Positions 1 to 10,059 of a stretch of DNA of 64,000 bases are shown here, in pieces. The stretch's first letter is position 1. Each line of letters starts with the position of its first letter. Made by a program: the position numbers and the translations under genes. Origin of the DNA: Bedellia somnulentella (lineage: Eukaryota > Arthropoda > Insecta > Lepidoptera > Bedelliidae); assembly GCA_963576735.1 (NCBI GenBank), contig OY755197.1, forward strand, positions 4,538,501 through 4,602,500. The letters run 5' to 3'. The notes below the pieces were generated by a model. That model ran no database searches, was not told the DNA's origin, and saw only the letters and a program-made list of their open reading frames with translations.

Positions 1-218
1 TGGGACACAGTAAGCAACTTATTTATCATTTTTTATCCAACTCTTATTTCATAATTGACTGAAGAATGTTTGATTCTGAAACTGGCTTACCCTTCATAGG
101 AGTTTAAGTCTGTTAGCGAGGGACAGTCATTGCATGTAGTGTAGATATTATCAAAAAAATCGTCCCTACTAGGATTAGTTTTTAGGGTTACGCGACAAAA
201 AAGTAAAACGGGACCCTA

Positions 219-369
219 AGGGTGCCTTTCCACTAGAGATGCAGCAATGCTATGGATACATTTGATATCCACCAATCATATTCCTTGCTCTTGATATCTT
301 ACTTGCACCAAGGAATAAGATTCATCCGTAGCATATCTACATAGAACATATCTGGTGGAAAAGCAACCT
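219..369. mobile_element. MITE with TA target duplication
   Basis: The ends are inverted copies of each other, AAGGGTGCCTTTCC on the left and GGAAAAGCAACCT on the right. TA flanks both sides (217-218 and 370-371). No coding capacity is seen. The TA duplication fits a non-autonomous Tc1/mariner-type element; that class assignment is an inference. Confidence 0.55.
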
Positions 370-399
370 TATACTGAAAGTATTGCAAGTAAGTAAGCT

Positions 400-510
400 T
401 CGCTGCCTACTGTCTGTCCGTCTGTGACCTGGCTATATTTTATGAGCCGTGCCAGTTAGAAAGCTAAATTTTACACACGATGTATTTTATTGCTGCTATA
501 ATAAAATAAA
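400..510 (+). repeat. Dispersed invertebrate repeat fragment
   Basis: The segment carries the phrase CTGTCTGTCCGTCTGTGACC followed by a diverged ATGAACCGTG-like stretch (ATGAGCCGTGCC). I recognise this as part of a widely dispersed repeat in Lepidoptera. Its right-hand portion (GGTACGGAACCCTAAAA) occurs separately near 49.1 kb. The element class is unknown to me. Confidence 0.35.
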
Positions 511-565
511 GATTTAAATATTTTTTATGGGATGGCAAGCGTTTTTTTTTTGCAGTTTTTATAGA

Positions 566-612
566 CTAGGTTGGCATGGGACTGTTGGATGCCAATAAAA
601 GGAGCTAAGCGA
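566..612 (+). repeat. Hairpin-bearing direct repeat, left copy
   Basis: A stretch with the hairpin TTGGCAT...ATGCCAA followed by AATAAAAGGAGC recurs at 2093-2140. The two copies lie in direct orientation on either side of the helicase relic at 827-1533. They could be internal or terminal parts of that transposon, or an unrelated repeat. Confidence 0.45.
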
Positions 613-826
613 GCTATTGCCTTATTCTCAGATATTACTTATCGTTGAACGATTTATCCTACAAATATCTCAATACGCATTGCTATGCAATTTGTTTTGA
701 ATCTTTGAAAATACTTTTTGGTTTACCTTAACGCGTGATTGATTCTACACAAAAATGCAAAGTCCTGATTTTGGAAAACTTAAATTATTAACAATTTTTA
801 TTGTTGAAAAAAATATACATATGCGT

Positions 827-1330
827 TTATGGATCGGATAAAAATCGGAAGCGAGCCATTTCTCCACGTCGCACCATCAATCCTGAATGTTTGTTGATTG
901 CCAAAATTCGAGTGATCGGAAATAGTGGATCAAGAATAAGCCCTTGATATGAGCGAACTCCTGAGCAAGCAACGTTAGTTAATCCCACCCCGAACTCAGA
1001 CGTACTAATATCAATCACTGCGCGGTCCAAACTTATGCCCTGAGACTTGTGAATGGGAATAGCATACGCAACTGTGAGTGGGAATTGCTTTCGGCTACAG
1101 CTAGTACCATTTTAGGTGAAACCAACCAGTGTAATTGTCAAATTTGACCAGAACACACGCAGATGTTTCGTTGGATGGGTTGCAATCGCTATATTCAACA
1201 TTACCCGACAGTTGGCACTAAGATGGAGGATTGGTTGGAAGCCTTGTGCTTCATCGGCAGATGCTAAACTTGCAGTAGCGTTATTGTTCTTCGCTTTGAT
1301 GACTGCAACTGGTGTGTTTAATGATCATAA
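827..1330 (-). pseudogene. Pif1/Helitron-type helicase, C-terminal relic
   Basis: Three minus-strand frames together match the C-terminal part of Pif1-like helicases of the kind carried by Helitrons. In order they read a P-V-A-V-I-K-A-K-N block ending SANCRVMLN (about 1317-1170), then CVLVKFDNYTG (about 1165-1130), then RKQFPLTVAYAIPIHKSQGI followed by DRAVIDISTSEFGVGLT and ACSGVRSYQGL (about 1100-827). The family motif near the end is normally VALSRVRS. Here the first arginine is glycine, so the presumed arginine finger is lost. At least two frame changes separate the three blocks. It is a dead fragment. Confidence 0.7.
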
Positions 1331-1377
1331 TTAACTGTCGCGGACAAGTTCAACCGATGGCAGTTATTTCAACAATT

Positions 1378-1533
1378 CTAAGCCAGAGCGTCGAGTGAAG
1401 AGTTAAATTCCTCCAAATAATGCTGGTCTACGTTGATTGCTGTATTTGGCAGGAGGTTTTGGCGATTTTTAGTGGTCGCAATAGCGTGAGCTGTGCGTCG
1501 CCCTAAGTTACCGCCTCGTCTTAACCTCGGCAT
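1378..1533 (-). pseudogene. Helitron ORF N-terminus fragment
   Basis: A 51-codon minus-strand reading frame begins MPRLRRGGNLGRRT and ends at a TAG at 1378-1380. The start resembles the arginine-rich N-terminus I associate with lepidopteran Helitron replication-helicase ORFs. It lies directly upstream, on the same strand, of the helicase C-terminal relic, so the Rep domain and most of the helicase between them appear deleted. The N-terminal assignment is from memory and is softer than the helicase call. Confidence 0.45.
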
Positions 1534-1857
1534 AGTCTAAAAATACAATTTGTCAATCCAAATAGGCTTAATTACGTCAAATTACCTTTAAAGGAGTTGG
1601 CATACAGCAAAGTAGTACGATAGCATGCAAAAAATGAGCTTTGTTTTTATATGTTAAAAAGTTTTTAGTTAATAATAGAGCAAAACGGAGTCTAAATAGC
1701 TAAATACCTATTTTCTTTGAAAAAGAGTATGTTCCAGAAATTTTTCGTTCAAAAAAATTATGGGAAAAATATTCTAGAACTCGAGTATTAGCGTTCAAAA
1801 AATCACCAAGTGTCGGAGCGCAAACGGACGTGACTTTGGGACGATCGAATATGAAAA

Positions 1858-2095
1858 AAATCTATTTTTACGCGCTGGCATTGTTTACGTAATTTTTCCA
1901 TAGACTAACATTGTAATTTTTTAATGGTGATTATTCCTCCGAGGTACATCCGATTTTTATCAAAATTGACATAAACCATCTAGACATAGTCCTTGCCCAC
2001 CCTGCAAAATTTCAGGGTTCTGAGTTGAGCGGTTTGGGAGGAGTACGATCACAACGAAATGCAAAAGTCGGGGGTAAATGGAGCTTCGCTCCAAC
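1858..2095 (+). repeat. Repeat E, copy 1
   Basis: About 238 bp that recurs at 5648-5886 with high similarity, ending in GGGGTAAATGGAGCTTCGCT. Relative to copy 2 this copy has a short insertion near 1942. No terminal inverted repeats or coding capacity were seen. Confidence 0.6.
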
Positions 2096-2140
2096 TAGGT
2101 TGGCATGGGACCGTCGTATGCCAATAAAAGGAGCGAAGCT
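2093..2140 (+). repeat. Hairpin-bearing direct repeat, right copy
   Basis: The same hairpin unit as at 566-612, TTGGCAT...ATGCCAA then AATAAAAGGAGCGAAGC, directly abutting repeat E. Confidence 0.45.
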
Positions 2141-2178
2141 ATACATATATATATATAGGTACAAAATATAGGTAGATC

Positions 2179-2402
2179 GCCGTGTAGTGTCGGTTCAGAA
2201 TAGCACTACCCTGTTTCTACCGATGGGTGTACGTAAGAGGCGACTAACGGTATTGGGGCTTTCAAGGGATTTTTGGGCGATGCGTTTAAAGGCCCATTAG
2301 CAACAATCTTCACTTCACGATCTTTTCCCCACTCAATTTTAGCTCTGGCCACCCCTTCTAGGGATTTAAAGCAGTGAGTATAAGTAAGTTAGTAAGTGAG
2401 TA
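2179..2402 (+). mobile_element. SINE-A copy
   Basis: Begins GCCGTGTAGTGTCGG and ends GTGAGTATAAGTAAG, a degenerate version of the usual TATG tail. The central part, between the box-B-like GGAGACCC region and the 3' third, is diverged and partly deleted. Confidence 0.75.
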
Positions 2403-2553
2403 TACTTTTGTAGTCATCTGTTCTCAAGGAATATTAAAGGTAAGCAAGGCATAGATTCGTCTAGATTCGTTCATTGATTTTATTTATTAATTATTATAGA
2501 TACTCTTTTCTTCAGTCAGCACAAACTGCCTAGGCAACAGTCTAGGACACCCC

Positions 2554-2868
2554 ATGGTAGCTCTTACTGCGCGCGGCCTAAGGGGCCTATCGAACAATAA
2601 GGGGTATCCTAGCGTATGGCTGAATACCGACATACATACTAAATTTGCCATCGTTACGAAGAGCCCTTCGCTGCATCCACTTGCCAGAATTGTGACAATA
2701 TTTACCAATGCAAACAAATACACGACCAATGAAAGATTTTATGAAATACTTCGACTACTTCAATACGATTTTCGGCATAATGAGTACAATCAGAACAAAT
2801 TAATACAAATAGAGACGCAGAAACTGTCATTACTGACTGGAATAGATATAAGTCATGAATTAGAATAA
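2554..2868 (+). CDS. Unrecognised 104-codon open frame
   Basis: An open frame from ATG to TAA in otherwise non-coding DNA. The predicted protein is hydrophilic and shows no domain, signal peptide or motif I recognise. The opposite strand is also open over much of it. There is no promoter or splice context to support it. It is more likely chance or part of an unidentified repeat than a gene, and is listed because the frame is longer than its surroundings predict. Confidence 0.12.
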   Translation: MVALTARGLRGLSNNKGYPSVWLNTDIHTKFAIVTKSPSLHPLARIVTIFTNANKYTTNERFYEILRLLQYDFRHNEYNQNKLIQIETQKLSLLTGIDISHELE

Positions 2869-2879
2869 ACGTGTTCTAA

Positions 2880-3430
2880 GTTCCTGCTTGCTATAAGCTT
2901 ATTGTAGTTTGGAAGTCTGCACTACAATTTGGGTGATGCACCACGGCCTTATGAGTCCTCTAGTTTGTTCTTGACCTTAGGGTAGATTTATACTGACAGT
3001 ATTATTTGTTTGTATCCTTGTTTCATTTTAGCCTATATTGTTGAGTGAGTCATAAATCCTAGATGTTTAAATATAAACCAAAACTAACTCAAGGAAGGTA
3101 ATCTTTGTCGTATGCATAAAAATGTTGGCTGTGTAAGAACCTATGGCACTAAAATAGTCCGGTACACTCTTCGACGCTACTTATAATTATTATTATGTTC
3201 TATTTATTTTATAATGAGTGCACATTTTCTTTCTTTATATGTATGTATCTAGCCACCACTTTTAACCACTTTTTGGGATTTATGGCCGTGAGTATATGAA
3301 TTTATGTAAATGAATTTTTGGGTGTTTTCCCCCAAGGGTCTATGTGGTCCCTCTAGTTCGCAGCTGGCATAACTTACCACTATAACGCATTGGAGAGCCA
3401 TTTAGTCATTCTTTCGTTAAAATTAAAACA
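2880..3430. other. No gene seen; unassigned AT-rich DNA
   Basis: Nothing recognisable except, around 3255-3300, a sliver resembling the 3' end of SINE-A (GGGATTTATGGCCGTGAGTA). No open frame of interest. Confidence 0.4.
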
Positions 3431-3435
3431 AAACA

Positions 3436-3560
3436 TGCCAAAAGCAAACGTTCGCACGTCATAGACTAAAGTCCTGTCGATAGCTAGGGCAGTGGTTACA
3501 GATCCACAATCATAACTTGGCCGGCGGCGACTCTGGTACTACTGTCGCCATTTTGAAATT
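3436..3560 (-). repeat. Repeat D, copy 1
   Basis: The reverse complement contains ATTGTGGATCTGTA next to CCGGCCAAG and a GCGAC motif. All recur in the same order at about 5185-5240, so the two are diverged members of one dispersed family. Class unknown. Confidence 0.4.
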
Positions 3561-3804
3561 TCGGCCTGTCATTGTCAGTTAGTTCTTAACTAAATAAAAA
3601 TTATAGGGTGACCTACGTATATAATAAATTATCACTTTCATTAATATTTTTTGTAGTGGAAACTTTTTTTCAAAGACAATTATTTTTATGATGTATCTTT
3701 GCTTATTGATAAACGCTTTTATTTCCAGTATTCAATATAAAAATTCATGAACATTATTATTTCTTTTGTTAAATTTTATCTAAGTAGGCTAACACCATCC
3801 GAAA

Positions 3805-3945
3805 AGTGGTGCGCGCATGACTATAGCGGTGCGGGATACGGGAAGTGGGGAAATAATCCCGAATAAGATTTCACTTCGTATACACTGATGCGTGGGTTCT
3901 AATCCTAATGCGGGGATGTACCAATGTGTCATTTCTTAAGTCATA
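3805..3945 (+). mobile_element. Degenerate tRNA-derived SINE head
   Basis: Contains a box-B-like GGGTTCTAATCC followed by a SINE-B-like TGTACCAAT phrase. It is too diverged to decide between an old SINE-B copy and another tRNA-derived SINE. Confidence 0.3.
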
Positions 3946-3981
3946 ACTGTCTGACATATGTATAAAAATACAAGGCAAATA

Positions 3982-4352
3982 CGACGTGATAACCGGTGTT
4001 GTACCTAATGGACCGTGCAAGCGACTAGTGTTCAAATCCCGGATTGGGCCTACACCAATTTGTGTTTTCTAAAGACATATGTGTGGTTGATTTATCACAG
4101 TTTTTAACGGTGAGGAAAAACATTGTGAGGAAACCCACATGGCTGAGTTGTACTTAGTGGTGTGACAGTGTATTCGTACAAAACGGCGATAGGCCTGCCC
4201 CCTATCACGTGAGTACACTGTCCATGCAAAACGTGGGTGCTCTGAACACCAGGTGACAAAGTCACGTGATGTTCAGAGGAATTAGTACCTCTGCCAACCC
4301 CTTCAGGGATATTTGGCGTGAACATTTATGTTATGTTATGTTATGTTATATG
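3982..4352 (+). mobile_element. SINE-B, near full length
   Basis: The reference copy of SINE-B in this window. It has a tRNA-like head with box B GTTCAAATCCC and the phrase GGGCCTACACCAATTTGTG. The body carries AAACCCACATGGCTGAG and CCCCTATCACGTGAGTAC. The 3' end is CTCTGCCAACCCCTTCAGGG...GGCGTGAACA followed by four TTATG units. The A box is decayed here but clear in the copy at 50852. RNA polymerase III transcription is inferred from the tRNA-like head. Confidence 0.85.
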
Positions 4353-4800
4353 TTACAAGGCTAATAACAGCAACAAAAAAGTGCCCATAAATTCACTGAC
4401 CCAGCAAAATGAATGACCCAAACGATATGTGATGTTTAGAATTATTTTTTCTGTGCATCCTTTTTAGGGGATCTGTGTGTAAATATGAAATGTAAAAGAC
4501 AGTACACAACAAGGTAAGCCTCTAATTTACAGGATTAAAAAAATGATTTTAAGTAGTTACCCACTTATTAACTCTGAGTGTCACAAATAACAAATCCTTG
4601 AGTATAAAATAATGAAACAGCTTGCAGAAAAGTACAATTGGCAGTGTTATCGCTAAAAGCTTCCAGACAACATTTGGAAGGTAAGATCATCAAATTTAAG
4701 ATACACAGTCATTCGGGTAGACATACTAGACAAGGGCAAAAATAAATAAATATAATTAGCTTACCTTAAAACGAACTTGTTTACTTACAATAATAGTTAT

Positions 4801-5052
4801 TACATACATACATACATATACTCAAGGCTGTAAATCCCTAGAAGGGGTAGCCCGAGCTAAGGAACTAGAAACTCCTCAGCCACTTTCGGAAAGTTGAGTG
4901 GGGTAAAGGTGGTAAAATAAAGGTTATTGGTAATGGGTCTCCAACCGCTTCGCCCAAAAATCTCTTAAAAGCCCCAATACCGTTAGTCGCCTCTTATGTA
5001 CATCCACCGGCAGAAATGGGGTAGTGCTATTTTAAGCCGACACTACACAGCA
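4801..5052 (-). mobile_element. SINE-A copy, full length
   Basis: Opens on the plus strand with (CATA)n, the complement of the TATG tail, and closes with GCCGACACTACACAGC. It belongs to the subfamily with TACGT in the head and CTAGAAGGGG near the tail. Confidence 0.85.
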
Positions 5053-5154
5053 ACTAGTTATTAATTAAATGAATATTATATAAATTGTTTTATTAAGACA
5101 TTTCAATACATAAATAAATTAGCCTGTATGATGTAAAGTTACTTCCCTTATAAT

Positions 5155-5635
5155 GTTTATTTTTTATTTACTGGCAATACTAATATCGATGACAGCGACA
5201 GCCCTTACCGGCCAAGTAAAGATTGTGGATCTGTAGTTTGATTACGTAGTAATCTCTTTATAGTTTGTGGTGACGCACTACAGCGGATACAAAAGTGGCA
5301 AAAACAATATTATCGAGAAACGTCAACGACTGAAGTATATAGTATCTATAATAATAATTTCGTTAAGGAGTATGGTAGACTCAATCGAAACCTCCTTGTC
5401 CTTTGCGAAACGATTGAATAACATTATGAAACGGAACGTTTATGTCATCGGGTGACAGTCAATATGGCGACTAAGATTTGTTTGTCAGCAATCAGCACCA
5501 TTAAAATTTAGCAAAATACTCGACAATCCGAATTTTGCGAATAGATGTTGTCGACTCAAAATCATTATTTTTTTATGTATTATTATTCAGGTAAGGTTTC
5601 GATCGAGTCTACCGTACCCCGTGACGAAATGATTA
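5155..5635. repeat. Repeat D relative with an inverted-repeat pair
   Basis: The left part (about 5185-5240) matches repeat D copy 1 in inverted orientation. Within it, ATGGTAGACTCAATCGAAACC (about 5370-5391) pairs with GGTTTCGATCGAGTCTACC (about 5596-5614), giving fold-back arms of about 35 bp around roughly 200 bp. The 62-codon open frame inside (5267-5455) is not convincing as a gene. Confidence 0.4.
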
Positions 5636-5647
5636 ATATAGCTTCTA

Positions 5648-5886
5648 TTTTCACGCGCTGACATTGTTTACGTAATTTTTCCATATACTAACATTATAAT
5701 TTTTTAATGGTGATTATTCCTCCGATTTTTATCAAAATTGACATAAACCATCTATACATAGTCTTTGACAACCATGCAAAATTTCAGGGTTCTGAGTTGA
5801 GCCGTTTGGGAGGAGTACGATCACAAAGAAATGCAAAAGTCGGGGGTAAATGGAGCTTCGCTCGCTACGCTCGCTTCGCTCCAATA
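5648..5886 (+). repeat. Repeat E, copy 2
   Basis: Closely matches 1858-2095 and ends with a short alternating run of GCTTCGCTC and GCTACGCTC units (about 5854-5883), which copy 1 lacks. Confidence 0.6.
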
Positions 5887-6058
5887 ATTGTTCTGAGCAG
5901 TGCGCAAGCAGACTTGCACTTGGCCTATTTATTATTTCATAGATTAAGTCAATCTATAAAATAGTTCATTCAATATGAAAGCATTATTATATGTAGTATA
6001 TATAATAAAATATATAGTCAATGGTAGCAATGAGATATCAACAAATATAAAAAAAACT

Positions 6059-6288
6059 GCCGTGTAGTGTACCCCTTTTCTACCGATGGGTGTACGTAAG
6101 AGGCGACTAACGGTATTGGGGCTTTTAAGGATTTTTTGGGCGTTGCGGTTGGAGACCCATCACCTTCAACCTTTACTTTTACCATCTTTCCCCACTCACA
6201 TTTCCAAAAGTGGCTGAGGAATTTCTAATTCCTTAGCTCTGGCTACTCCTTCTAGGGATTTATAGCCGTGAGTATATGTTATGTTATA
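6059..6288 (+). mobile_element. SINE-A copy with small head deletion
   Basis: Starts GCCGTGTAGTGT, then jumps straight to ACCCCTTTTCTACCG, so about 20 bp of the usual head is missing. The 3' end is GTGAGTATATGTTATG. Confidence 0.8.
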
Positions 6289-6577
6289 AAAAAAACATGC
6301 AAAACCAGGAAAATCAAGATGCGAAGAAACTATATGATTAATTTTTTAGATGACTAAGTATTATATAAAATATTATTAGACGCAGTCATTTTAAAAATTG
6401 CACTACTAATATTTTATAAGGAGAGAATCTAAAGCATTTTTAACACGCTTTTATTAGGTCGACCTGTATGTATGTAACTATGTAATCAAATCTAAGAAAA
6501 CTAATTTAACCATCTTCTAAAGGTCATAGCGTTATGAAAATTGGCAGTTGTATGTGATTTCGATGACAATAGAATAA

Positions 6578-7020
6578 TATGGTACTGTCGAGCTGATCTG
6601 ATGATGGAGCCGGAAGATATGAACTGGAACCTCATGATGGATGATCGTATCATAGCCGTGTTTGGACTTGTTAAAAAGGTCTTGTAATGAACGTTGACCA
6701 TGATTAGGTTTCAAGGTCTGATGATGAAGCCGGAAGATAGGCACTAGCATTCCATGATGAAATATCGTATCATAGCCGTGTTTGGACTTGTTAGAAAGGA
6801 CTTGTACTGAACCTTGACCACGATTAGGTTTTAAGGTCTGAATACAATAATATGGTACTGTCGAGCTCATCTGATGATGGAGCCGGAAGATATTAACTGG
6901 AACTTAATGATAGATGATCGTATTATAGCCGTATTTGGACTTGTTAGAAAGGTCTTGTAATGAACTTTGACCACGAAACGACCTTTGACCACGATTAGGT
7001 TTCAAGGTCTGAATACAATA
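6578..7020. repeat. Tandem repeat array, units about 120-150 bp
   Basis: The phrase GATGATGGAGCCGGAAGATA occurs at about 6602, 6721 (variant) and 6874, each followed by a CGTATCATAGCCG-like phrase and TTTGGACTTGTTA. The lead-in TATGGTACTGTCGAGCT occurs at about 6578 and 6850, giving a higher-order period near 271 bp. The open minus frames over the block are by-products of the repeat. Confidence 0.7.
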
Positions 7021-7066
7021 ATATGGATGTTTAAAATATGCCATTAGCAAAGACTAAAAAGCATAA

Positions 7067-7601
7067 AATAAATTAATAGTTTAAAAAACACTAAAAAACA
7101 CGCTTTTATAAGTGCACTTAAAAGTCAAAAATAAATTACGGGTCGTTCAAGTTGTCTCTATTTCTGGGCTGAAGTGTAAACTATGTGCTTTTAATTATAA
7201 TATTTGATTGTAAAAGCGTGGGGTGCTGGAGCAGGAAAAACTTTCTTGTAAACAAATACACGAACAAAAACTCTACATTTTGCTACTGTTGACTAGTACT
7301 TTGAACAGACTGTTTAATATAGAGCCTCCAACTAGTGGTGCTGCAACTCTAGTTAGAGTGCCGATCTCTGTAACCTGCTTCCCGAAACATCGCTTAACTT
7401 GATCTCTTAGCAAGGTTAACAAAAAATCTTTCCTTTTCCAGCGCCCCACGCTTTTACTATCAAATATTATAATTAAAAGCACATAGTTTACACTTCAGCC
7501 CAGAAATAGAGACAACTTGAACGACCCGTAATTTATTTTTGACTTTTAAGTGCACTTATAAAAGCGTGTTTTTTAGTGTTTTTTAAACTATTAATTTATT
7601 T
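7067..7601. mobile_element. Fold-back element with about 160-bp arms
   Basis: The left arm (7067-7226) and right arm (7441-7601) are almost perfect reverse complements. They share AACACGCTTTTATAAGTGCA, TACGGGTCGTTCAAGTTG and AAAAGCACATAG. About 215 bp lie between the arms without a convincing ORF. Such near-identical arms suggest recent insertion or ongoing arm conversion. The class is not determined, and no clear target duplication is visible. Confidence 0.75.
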
Positions 7602-7664
7602 ACTCAACAATTATGATGATGAATGGAAAGTCAATAGCGGTTAGGGAGCATTTAAATTTAAAAT

Positions 7665-7840
7665 AGATGATGTGCAAAAAACAAACGCATAGAAAGTGTC
7701 AAAAATTAAAAGTGCATGTGTGAAAAGGTATGTTAGAGTTTGAGACCTGAGGTCATCATCACCTATTGAAGCTCAAGAAGTTTGCCTGGATTGTATAAAG
7801 TGGATATCGATAGTCTTTGCCTAGCTTCCTACCTGATATG
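7665..7840 (+). mobile_element. LINE-L 3' fragment, very decayed
   Basis: Recognisable by GAAGTTTGCCTGGATTGTA and AAGTGGATATCGATAGTCT, matching the LINE-L phrase that encodes CQDRTKWRSIVS. The tail is lost. Confidence 0.5.
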
Positions 7841-7967
7841 GTAACCCTGCAATGTTATAGACGCAGGCCAAATGACAAGAGCAGAGGCACCAGGTTTGAA
7901 TACCTTAGATGAAGTTTTATATCCAATGTGCACTGAAATGATGTTGTATAGATACATATCCTCACAC

Positions 7968-8262
7968 TATTCCGTGATAGCTTATTGAGTAAACCCTGCC
8001 TATCATGCAGACATGCGTGGGTTCAATTCCTGGGTCGGGCCTGCATCAATTTGTATTTCCTGAAGGTACGTGAGGAAATCCACGCTACGTTTTACTTAGT
8101 CATGTGACAGTGTATTCATACAAAACGACGATACGCCTGTCCCCTATCACGTGAGAACACTTTCCAAGCAAAACGCGGGTACGCTGAACATCAGGTCCCA
8201 ATGTAACGTGATGATCAGAAGTATTATTGCCTCTGACTTCGGGATTATAAGGCGTGAACATT
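7968..8262 (+). mobile_element. SINE-B copy
   Basis: Begins CCGTGATAGCTTATTGAG, with box B GGGTTCAATTCC and GGTCGGGCCTGCATCAA. It ends GGCGTGAACATTTG. About 50 bp of the middle (the TTTATCATGG region) is deleted. Confidence 0.8.
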
Positions 8263-8280
8263 TGAATTTTTGATTCAAGC

Positions 8281-8395
8281 CATTTATTCCCATTTGGGTA
8301 GGCAGTGACTATTGATCGCCACTTTGTACAATACTGGTTAACTTTGTTACTTCATCTACAAACATTAATATTCTCTTGACGTGCATGATATAGAA
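8281..8395 (-). mobile_element. LINE-L 3' fragment
   Basis: TTCCCATTTGGGTAGGCAGT then GATCGCCACTTTGTACAAT is the reverse complement of the LINE-L C-terminal coding end. It lies just downstream of a SINE-B. Confidence 0.6.
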
Positions 8396-8593
8396 GCTTT
8401 TTACTCCTCTGAACTTAAAAACGGCAGAGTAACAGAAAATCGTAAAAAGAGGTAGGCAAAGCTTCAGATTTAGAATTTTCTGAGAAACTTTTTGAAGCAA
8501 GGAGAAAATATGGGTCTCCAGCATCAATCGTTAAAAAATGCCAGAACACTAGTGATGATATGATGCAAATATTTCCAATTAGTTCAACTTACA

Positions 8594-8848
8594 CATATAT
8601 AAATACATATACACACGGCTATAAATTCCTAATTCCTTAGCTCTGGTTACCCCATCTAGGGATTTATAGCCGTGAGTATATGTAGGTATGTATGTATAAA
8701 TTCTTAGAAGGCATAGCCAGAGCTTAGGAATTAGAAAATCTTCAGCCACTTTAAGAAGTTAAGTGGGGAAAATGGGACTCCAACCACATCACCCAAAAAT
8801 CCGTTAAAAAGCCCCAATACACTAAGTCGCCTCTTACATACAATATGA
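8594..8848 (-). mobile_element. Composite of SINE-A 3' ends
   Basis: A minus-oriented tail (8597-8630) is followed by a plus-oriented 3' end finishing GTGAGTATATG (8630-8690), then a minus-oriented body to about 8846. This is best explained by one SINE-A inserting into the tail of another. The head region at the right end is cut short. Confidence 0.6.
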
Positions 8849-9071
8849 GATTATCACATATACAAAAAAATATATTTTCACTTAATGCCGATGACGGCAT
8901 AGCCATGAAGCTATACACCCCAAAAGGGGAAGCCAAAGTTACAGAAACAGAGTTTGCTCAGCTACTTTTAAAACTCAAGTCAAGTCGAGGAAACACTCAA
9001 GACTCAAACGTTCACGCCCCGTATAACAGCGAGATGGGTAGGTAGTACCTACTAGGTACTAATACTTCAGA

Positions 9072-9211
9072 AGAGCAAGCACGAGCACTATTTTATCCAC
9101 ACGATAACGGTTAGAATGAGATGGCAGTATACGATACTAAGAAAGTGCCTAAGAGATGGCTGCTTTATCCCACGCGATAACTAGTTTAAACACGGCTCGT
9201 ACTAGCCGGGC
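9072..9211. mobile_element. MITE-C copy 1
   Basis: Matches 13916-14053 and 27360-27495 along its length, including ATGAGATGGCAGTATACGAT and GATGGCTGCTTTATCCCACG. The outer ends are GAGCAAGCACGAGC on the left and GCTCGTACTAGCCGGGC on the right. Confidence 0.7.
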
Positions 9212-9254
9212 TGAAATTTCACCAGGGGATCCACAAACAAACTCTGCGGTTTTG

Positions 9255-9718
9255 GTTGGACGTTGTACTCACGTGATAGGAAGCAGACCTACCACCGTTT
9301 TGTACGAATACACTGTCACATGACTAAGTACAACTTATCCATTTAGGTTGCCGTGTAGTGTCGGCTTAGAATAGCACTACCCCGTTTCTACCGATGAGTG
9401 TACGTAAGAGGCGACTAACGGTATTGGGGCTTTTAAGGGATTTTTGGGCGATGCGGCTGGAGACCCATCACCAACAACCTTTACTTTACCATCCTTTCCC
9501 CACTCAATTTTCCAAATGTGGCTGAGGAATTTCTAATTTCTTAGCTCTGGCTACCCCTTTTAGGGATTAATAGCCGTGAGTATATGTATGTATGTATGTA
9601 TGTTGCCTCACGATGTCGACTTAGAAAGACAAATTGGTGTAGAACCGATCCAGAATTGAACCCACGTATGTCTAATCATGCATTAGCAGTATTCTGCCCA
9701 CTGAGCTATCACGGTTTT
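9255..9718 (-). mobile_element. SINE-B split by a SINE-A
   Basis: The 3' half (9255-9349) and 5' half (9604-9718) of one minus-oriented SINE-B are separated by the SINE-A at 9350-9603. GTTGCC occurs at both junctions, consistent with a target duplication. The 5' half ends with GAGCTATCACGG, the complement of the tRNA-like A box. Confidence 0.8.
9350..9603 (+). mobile_element. SINE-A inserted in SINE-B
   Basis: Full length, GCCGTGTAGTGTCGGC to (TATG)n. It is nested inside a SINE-B, so it is the younger of the two. Confidence 0.85.
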
Positions 9719-9779
9719 TATATTTTTTGTATCAAGTCGGGAAAGAAAATAAAATAATGAATGATTGCTAATGCGTAGA

Positions 9780-10030
9780 GCTGTGTAGTGCCGGCTTAGA
9801 ATAGCACTACCCCATTTCTTCCGGTGGGTGTACGTAAGAGGCGACTAACGGTATTGGGGCTTTTAAGGGTTTTTGGGGCGATGCGGTTGGAGACCCATCA
9901 CCAACAACCTTTATTTCACCATCTTTTCCCCACGCAACTTCCAAAAGTGGCTGAGGAATTTCTGATTCCCTAGCTCTGGCTACCCCTTCAAGGGATTTAT
10001 AGCCGTGAGTATATGTATGTATGTATGTGT
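9780..10030 (+). mobile_element. SINE-A copy, full length
   Basis: Runs from GCTGTGTAGTGCCGG to a (TATG)n tail. TGCTAATGCGT before the element and TGCTAATGTGT after it look like a target-site duplication of about 11 bp. Confidence 0.85.
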
Positions 10031-10059
10031 ATGCTAATGTGTCTTCTGCCACACCGCCC

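Noticed and set aside
6532..6870. 112-codon minus frame with repeated Leu-Lys-Pro-Asn motif
   Set aside because: It is a translation of the tandem repeat block, with no sign of use.
6578..7020. CRISPR-like array
   Set aside because: The repeats are long and imperfect, with no regular short spacers, and the DNA is from an animal.
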